Source of the DNA: Gammaproteobacteria bacterium
Lineage (GTDB): Bacteria > Pseudomonadota > Gammaproteobacteria > Pseudomonadales > Porticoccaceae
DNA: 11,051 bases
NCBI GenBank assembly: GCA_006227015.1
Contig: SBGI01000099.1
Location: 1-11,051, forward strand
Reading direction: 5' to 3'
Shown: piece by piece, positions 7,029 through 11,051 of the stretch
Layout of the letters: every line of letters begins with the position of its first letter
Numbering within the stretch: the first letter of the stretch is position 1
Translations under genes and position numbers: made by a program
The notes under the pieces: model-generated
Database searches by the model: none
Told to the model about the DNA's origin: nothing
The model's input: the letters and a program-made list of their open reading frames with translations, nothing else

Positions 7029-8327
7029 ATGTCTACCGCCATTTTTGAACTAAACGACAGCGGCCTGTGCTGTGCCACCAGCCCGGACAATCTCATTGTC
7101 AGTCCCGGCTATGCTCTGCTCACCGATAGTGGGATCACCACAGGTCAGGCCGCACTGGAAAAAGCCTATCTGGAGCCTCGCCAGAGTTTCAGCCAGTACT
7201 GGCGCCAGTTAAACCTGTCACCTCTGCCAATCAGCAGCAAAGTGGCACGACATCACGCCGACCTGGCCTATGCCCAGTTACTGCAGTTATACCGGGATAC
7301 CGGCACTCCCGAGCGGGTGATTTTTGCGGCACCGGGCAACTTTGACCGCGAGCAACTGGCGATTCTACTGGGCTTGGCCAAGGCATCCCCTTTTGAAGCT
7401 GCCGGACTGGTAGATGCCTCTGTGGCCGCTGCCTCTCAGGCCCAAGCCAGCGGCGCATCACTGCATGTAGATATCCAGTTGCACCAGACCGTAATCACCC
7501 GCCTGCAGGTGGACCAACAGGTCTCTCGCACAGCGGTGGAGGTGCTGCCCGAGCTGGGCATCAAAATTTTCTATGATGCCTGGGCGCAGCATATCGCCGA
7601 TCAGTTTATTCGCCAGTACCGCTTTGACCCCCTGCACACGGCAGCGGGTGAACAGCAACTCTACAATCAGTTGCCCGACTGGCTGCAACAAATGAATACC
7701 CAGGCAGAAATTGGTATTGAGCTGGACAGTCCACAGGGACGTTACCGCATTAATCTCAGCCGAACCCAGCTGTTAAACAGTACCAGCTCCCGCAGCCAGC
7801 AATTTCAAAACCGCCTGATGGACCTCCGTCAGTCCGATGAAACCGTACTCTACAGCCACCGTATGGCACTGTTGCCAGGCTTGATAGAACAAGGGGCACC
7901 AGGGCAACTCCTCTCGGCCAATTCCGTCATCCAGGGTTGTCTGAATAACCTGGACCTGATTTGTGGTTCTGGCGACCTGCCTTTCATCACCCGGCTGCCG
8001 GTATCCTCGACGCAACCAAGTGACACCACCGGCAGCCGCGATGTTAGTGCATCCACAAGCCCACCCCAGGCCAGCACCCCCAGCCACGTGCTTTACCGGC
8101 ATCGGGCCTATGCTCTCCATCAGGGGCTGGGCTTTGCCCTGTCAGACGATTCACTACTGATAGATAGCCCATCTGATCCCGCTTTCAGCCTCGTAGTCAA
8201 GGACGGCAAACTGGCCCTGGAAGGCGACAGATCTCAGATCCAATCCAGTGGAAACCTGAACAACCTGGTCACCGGCGATAGCCTGCTAATCGGCAACCAG
8301 CGACTGGACCTTATCGAGGTGACCTGA
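7029..8327 (+). CDS. Degenerate actin/Hsp70-fold (ASKHA-like) protein with FHA-like C-terminus
   Basis: 432 residues from ATG7029, 17 bases after the previous stop. The open frame reaches upstream to 6972, but the ATG fits the fold: MSTAIFELNDSGLCCATS stands where Hsp70 proteins have xGIDLGTTNS, followed by LIVSPGYALLTD and GQAA, like Hsp70 PSxVAF and GxxA. Residues 93-145 (PERVIFAAPGNFDREQLAILL, then DASVAAASQAQA) match the Hsp70 stretch VPAxFxxxQR with ExxAAA. HVDIQLHQTVIT (146-157) stands in place of phosphate-2 DLGGGTFDVS. Both phosphate loops lack their Gly/Thr residues, so ATP hydrolysis is unlikely. Residues about 322-353 are a Ser/Thr/Pro linker. The tail, about 354-432, resembles an FHA domain in its pattern: a strand, then LLIDS, FSLVVKDGKLAL, and NLVTGDSLLIGNQRLDLIEV, but without the usual FHA Arg/Ser/His residues. 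No signal peptide or TM, so it is cytoplasmic. Fold assignment by pattern only; function unknown. Confidence 0.75.
   Translation: MSTAIFELNDSGLCCATSPDNLIVSPGYALLTDSGITTGQAALEKAYLEPRQSFSQYWRQLNLSPLPISSKVARHHADLAYAQLLQLYRDTGTPERVIFAAPGNFDREQLAILLGLAKASPFEAAGLVDASVAAASQAQASGASLHVDIQLHQTVITRLQVDQQVSRTAVEVLPELGIKIFYDAWAQHIADQFIRQYRFDPLHTAAGEQQLYNQLPDWLQQMNTQAEIGIELDSPQGRYRINLSRTQLLNSTSSRSQQFQNRLMDLRQSDETVLYSHRMALLPGLIEQGAPGQLLSANSVIQGCLNNLDLICGSGDLPFITRLPVSSTQPSDTTGSRDVSASTSPPQASTPSHVLYRHRAYALHQGLGFALSDDSLLIDSPSDPAFSLVVKDGKLALEGDRSQIQSSGNLNNLVTGDSLLIGNQRLDLIEVT
8316..8322 (+). promoter_or_regulatory. Strong ribosome binding site deciding a TTG start
   Basis: gaggtga, a near-perfect anti-16S match, is 6 bases before TTG8329 and lies inside the last codons of the upstream gene. 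It supports TTG8329 as the true start of the first vWA gene and makes coupled translation plausible. Confidence 0.75.
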
Positions 8328-8328
8328 G

Positions 8329-9393
8329 TTGCGCAAAGGTAAACACCGGGTAAGCGCCTTCAGTCTTTCATTCCTGGACATCATGGCCTGTGGCTTTGGT
8401 GCCGTTACCCTGCTATTTCTGATCCTTAAACACGACGCCAATGCCATTGCCACCGCGCAACCCGACCAGGCTGCGGAGGTTAATCTGTTGCAGGTGGATA
8501 TCCGTGAAGGAGAAGCTGAACTGGTGGCCCTGAACAACAGCCTTGCCGAAATGGAAAAACGGCTGGTGGAGGCACAGGGTCTCTCAAATCGGGTATTAAA
8601 GGAAATTGACGATACCCGGCGCGAGCTCAGCATCCAGAAAGATCCGGAGCAGGATATCTCCCTGCTGCGCAAGCAGGTGGAAGAACTAGAACAGGAGAAT
8701 GCCAAACTGCTGGAACAGGGCAATGCCAATAATGTACGGCGCTTTGTCGGTCAGGGGCAGCGACAGTACCTGACAGGTCTAAAGCTGGGCGGCAAGCGCA
8801 TTCTCATTCTGGTAGATGGGTCTGCCAGCATGCTGTCTGATTCCATCGTCAATATCATCCGCACCCGCAATATGGGTGATGCCGCCAAGCGCAATGCCGA
8901 GAAGTGGCGTCGTGCAGTTCGCACCACGGAATGGCTGGTAGCACAGCTTCCACCCGACAGTCGCTACCAGGTGTATGTCTTCAATACCGACGTCAAAGCT
9001 TTGAGCGGAAATGTCGGCCAATGGCGAGACACCGCTGACCGTCAGGGGCTGGACAAGGTGATAGAGCAGCTGTCCCGTCATGTGCCTGGCGGTGGCACCA
9101 GCCTGATCAATGCCTTTGACGCCGCTAACGGCTTTGCAGGCACTCCCGACAACCTGTTTTTGATCACAGACGGCCTGCCAACCCAGGGGCGCAAAGCTTC
9201 CGGTGACCGAACCATTTCCGGCCGCGATCGCCTCAAACTGTTTGCCAAGGCCATTGAAGTCTTACCCCGACGCATGCCCGTGAATGTGCTGTTGTTTCCC
9301 ATGGAAGGTGATCCCTTCGCCGCTGCCAGTTTCTGGCAATTGGCCCTGAACACCCAGGGCTCCCTATTGAGCCCTTCGAGAGACTGGCCATGA
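8329..9393 (+). CDS. Inner-membrane vWA protein with TolR/ExbD-like TM aspartate (paralog 1)
   Basis: 354 residues, TTG start one base after the upstream TGA. Basic N-terminus (MRKGKHR), then one TM helix about 12-34 (FSLSFLDIMACGFGAVTLLF). Asp17 lies at its cytoplasmic end in SFLDIM, comparable to the essential Asp of ExbD (PFIDVM) and TolR. Residues about 48-135 are a long coiled coil (LVALNNSLAEMEKRL, DISLLRKQVEELEQENAKL), so the rest is probably periplasmic. A vWA domain covers about 157-345: MIDAS motif DGSAS (163-167), Thr257 in GGGTSL, and Asp281 in ITDGLP. All the usual metal-ligating residues are present, so divalent-metal-dependent ligand binding is possible. The gene overlaps the next by 4 bases (ATGA), and the product shares its N-terminal architecture with it. 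Proposed role: the moving one-TM subunit of a channel with the TolQ-like protein, using vWA instead of a peptidoglycan-binding domain. This pairing is inference. Confidence 0.88.
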   Translation: MRKGKHRVSAFSLSFLDIMACGFGAVTLLFLILKHDANAIATAQPDQAAEVNLLQVDIREGEAELVALNNSLAEMEKRLVEAQGLSNRVLKEIDDTRRELSIQKDPEQDISLLRKQVEELEQENAKLLEQGNANNVRRFVGQGQRQYLTGLKLGGKRILILVDGSASMLSDSIVNIIRTRNMGDAAKRNAEKWRRAVRTTEWLVAQLPPDSRYQVYVFNTDVKALSGNVGQWRDTADRQGLDKVIEQLSRHVPGGGTSLINAFDAANGFAGTPDNLFLITDGLPTQGRKASGDRTISGRDRLKLFAKAIEVLPRRMPVNVLLFPMEGDPFAAASFWQLALNTQGSLLSPSRDWP

Positions 9394-10397
9394 GCCGCGG
9401 TCGACGTCGCGAGCGGGGGCAAACCCCCGAAATCAGCATCTCCTTTCTGGATGTCATCAGCTGCGGTTTTGGCGCCATTGTGCTGTTGCTGCTAATCGCC
9501 AAGACGGTGGAGTCAACGGCCTTCGAACAAACTGATGTTCCGCTTCACGGTAGCGTTGCTGAGTTGCAACAACAATTGTTTGAGATTCGCGGCGAAGTCA
9601 GCGTACTCAACCGCGATCTGAACTCAAGGGAAGAACAGCTTTCGGAGATCCGCCTGCGTATTGCCCGCCTGCAGTCGGAGCTGGCCAGTGTGCGTCGCCA
9701 GCGGGATGCCGTTGCGCAGGTTGATACCACCGAACAGGACAAGCTGACACTGGCCCTGCAGGTGCTTACCGAAGAAATGAAGCGCTTACAGGCCCTGCAA
9801 AATCGCTCTGATAAGGACCTGATCGGCGGCATCCCGGTAGACAGTGAGTACATTGTCTTCATCGTCGATACGTCAGGCAGTATGTTTAATTTCGCCTGGC
9901 CCCGGTTGCGACAGGAAATGATCCATATCCTCGATATCTACCCTAGGGTGAAGGGCATTCAGGTCATGAACGACATGGGCGGCTATATGTTTTCCAGCTA
10001 TCGGGGCAAGTGGATTCCGGACACCCCGGCCCGGCGCAGGGCAATCATCGAGCGTCTTGCCCACTGGACACCGTTCAGCAATTCCAGTCCGGTCGAAGGC
10101 GTGCAGCACGCCATTCGCAGCTTCTATGCCCCCAACCGCAAGATCAGTCTCTATGTTCTCGGTGATGACTTTACCGGTGACTCCATCGACAACGTGCTTG
10201 ATACCGTGGCAAAAATTAACCGTGAGGGGCGCAGTGGAGAGCGGCTGGTACGAATTCATACCATCGGTTTTCCGGTTCATTTTCTGGTTCGTGGAGGCAA
10301 CCTGCAAACAGCGTCGAGATTCGCTGCATTGATGCGAGAACTGAGCTATCGTAATGGCGGAACTTTTGTCGCACTGAACAGCCTTAAACCTGAATGA
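9390..10397 (+). CDS. Inner-membrane vWA protein with TolR/ExbD-like TM aspartate (paralog 2)
   Basis: 335 residues. ATG9390 overlaps the previous TGA, with gagag at 9378-9382 as a moderate ribosome site. Very basic N-terminus (MSRGRRRERG), then a TM helix about 17-38 (ISFLDVISCGFGAIVLLLLI) with Asp21 and the same SFLDxxxCGFGA motif as the preceding gene. Residues about 55-143 are a coiled coil (ELQQQLFEIRGEVSVLNRDL, and EEQLSEIRLRIARLQSELAS). The vWA domain is about 153-330: MIDAS DTSGS (160-164) is intact, and Asp259/Asp260 in LGDDFTG are near where the third metal ligand is expected. The usual GGT loop is replaced by FSNSSP, where Ser could ligate instead of Thr. The two vWA genes look like an old tandem duplication: TM motif and coiled-coil layout are kept while the vWA domains have diverged. 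They could form a heterodimer in one channel. The stop overlaps the next start by 4 bases. Confidence 0.88.
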   Translation: MSRGRRRERGQTPEISISFLDVISCGFGAIVLLLLIAKTVESTAFEQTDVPLHGSVAELQQQLFEIRGEVSVLNRDLNSREEQLSEIRLRIARLQSELASVRRQRDAVAQVDTTEQDKLTLALQVLTEEMKRLQALQNRSDKDLIGGIPVDSEYIVFIVDTSGSMFNFAWPRLRQEMIHILDIYPRVKGIQVMNDMGGYMFSSYRGKWIPDTPARRRAIIERLAHWTPFSNSSPVEGVQHAIRSFYAPNRKISLYVLGDDFTGDSIDNVLDTVAKINREGRSGERLVRIHTIGFPVHFLVRGGNLQTASRFAALMRELSYRNGGTFVALNSLKPE

Positions 10398-11047
10398 CGC
10401 CAATGAACAAAAATCCAGCCACACTCGTTGTTTCAAGCCTGCTGCTCCTGACCATTGTGTTGCTGAGCGGCTGCTCGACCAATGTCACAGTAAATGGCGA
10501 CTACCCCAGCGCCCTGACGCGCAAACAACCCCTCCACATCGGCCTGGTCATGGACGATCAATTCAGCCACTACCAGTTTGAAAGCACCGATGACAAACAA
10601 CTGCCGGTCACCATGGCGTTGGGAGAATCCCAGGTAAAACTGTTCAACCGGGTGTTCACTGACATGTTTCTCAGTGCTACAACCTACAACAGCCAGCCAG
10701 CAAAGAACCCCGGTCTGGACCTGCTGGTCGTGCCCGTGGTGGAGGAAGTTCAGCTCGCCACCCCCTTTGAAACCAAGCTGAATGTCTACGAAGTGTGGAT
10801 CAAATACAACGTGAAAGTTTTTGACGGCAATGGGCAACCCATTGCCGACTGGCTGATGAGTTCCTACGGCAAGACCCAGAGTCGTTTCCTGAAATCAGAC
10901 GAGGAGGCGCTCAACCAGGCCACCATTATGGCCCTCAGGGATGCCGGTGCGCGCCTGGTCACCGGATTCCACAGGGTTCCGGAAGTGAAACGTTGGCTGG
11001 CCAGCCGCCAGGCCGACACACAGCTCAGCAGGAGCGAGACCCCTTGA
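10394..11047 (+). CDS. Lipoprotein of unknown function
   Basis: 217 residues. ATG10394 overlaps the upstream TGA by 4 bases (ATGA). An in-frame ATG at 10403 (MNKNPAT) is an equally plausible start; neither has a clear Shine-Dalgarno, so translation probably depends on coupling to the upstream gene. Signal peptide with lipobox LSGC, Cys27; Ser at +2 fits outer-membrane sorting. The mature part looks like an alpha/beta domain: KQPLHIGLVMDDQFSHYQF, then a helix with ALGESQVKLFNRVFTDMFL, a strand LDLLVVPVVEEVQLATPFE, then VYEVWIKYNVKVFDGNGQPI, and a C-terminal helical region with NQATIMALRDAGARLVTGF. The D-x-(L/I)-(L/V)-V-(P/x)-x-(V/I) strand and the W-x-Y-x-V strand ending in a DGNG turn recur in many outer-membrane lipoproteins with strand-helix-strand modules. 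I recognise no named family. Its place at the end of the vWA pair suggests it links the channel complex to the outer membrane (inference). Confidence 0.85.
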   Translation: MTPMNKNPATLVVSSLLLLTIVLLSGCSTNVTVNGDYPSALTRKQPLHIGLVMDDQFSHYQFESTDDKQLPVTMALGESQVKLFNRVFTDMFLSATTYNSQPAKNPGLDLLVVPVVEEVQLATPFETKLNVYEVWIKYNVKVFDGNGQPIADWLMSSYGKTQSRFLKSDEEALNQATIMALRDAGARLVTGFHRVPEVKRWLASRQADTQLSRSETP

Positions 11048-11051
11048 GAGC

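Noticed and set aside
6214..10397. Zorya-type anti-phage system (ZorA/ZorB motor)
   Set aside because: A MotA-like protein is present, but there is no OmpA-like ZorB, helicase or nuclease; the vWA/PEGA/TPR/lipoprotein setting points to an envelope complex instead.
9873..10436. 187-codon minus-strand frame
   Set aside because: Antisense to the second vWA domain and the start of the last lipoprotein; no ribosome site or domain.
1..11051. CRISPR arrays, tRNA/rRNA genes, insertion sequences, prophage genes
   Set aside because: None seen: no spaced direct repeats apart from the coding 15-bp array, no transposase or integrase motifs, no tRNA-like cloverleaf noticed, and almost no non-coding space.

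Overview
The window is a densely packed, single-strand (+) gene cluster from what looks like a Gram-negative gammaproteobacterium. Support for this is three lipoprotein signal peptides, a TonB-type C-terminal domain, a TolQ/ExbB-type channel subunit, moderately high G+C, and Ser-rich linkers like those of the Cellvibrio/Saccharophagus/Microbulbifer group. The genus cannot be named from the sequence. Gaps between genes are -4 to +49 bases, with several 1- or 4-base stop/start overlaps. I see no convincing promoter or terminator, so the window is probably the interior of one long operon that starts before base 1 and may continue past the end.

Layout: (1) the 3' end of a TonB-C-like protein (3-221); (2) a lipoprotein with a Ser/Gln tandem-repeat linker (232-1152); (3) a second lipoprotein with a glycine-rich hydrophobic segment (1155-2351); (4) a membrane-anchored TPR protein with a PEGA-like end (2356-3846); (5) a membrane-anchored multi-PEGA protein ending in a formylglycine-generating-enzyme (FGE)-like domain that lacks the catalytic cysteines (3846-5903); (6) a small secreted protein (5910-6164); (7) a MotA/TolQ/ExbB-type channel protein (6214-7011); (8) a degenerate actin/Hsp70-fold protein with an FHA-like tail (7029-8327); (9, 10) two paralogous one-TM, coiled-coil, von Willebrand A (vWA) proteins (8329-9393 and 9390-10397); (11) a third lipoprotein (10394-11047).

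How they may work together (inference): gene 7 keeps the two TM threonines of ExbB/TolQ at the same 33-residue spacing. Both vWA proteins carry an Asp at the start of their single TM helix in a context (F-L-D-V/I) like that of ExbD/TolR. The simplest reading is a non-canonical proton-driven 5:2-type inner-membrane motor whose peptidoglycan-binding or periplasmic subunit has been replaced by a vWA pair. Around it sit periplasmic scaffold proteins (TPR, PEGA, inactive FGE-like domain), a cytoplasmic pseudo-ATPase/FHA-like adaptor, and outer-membrane lipoproteins. The substrate or output of the machine cannot be read from the sequence. This assembly is the main candidate for an undescribed system in the window.
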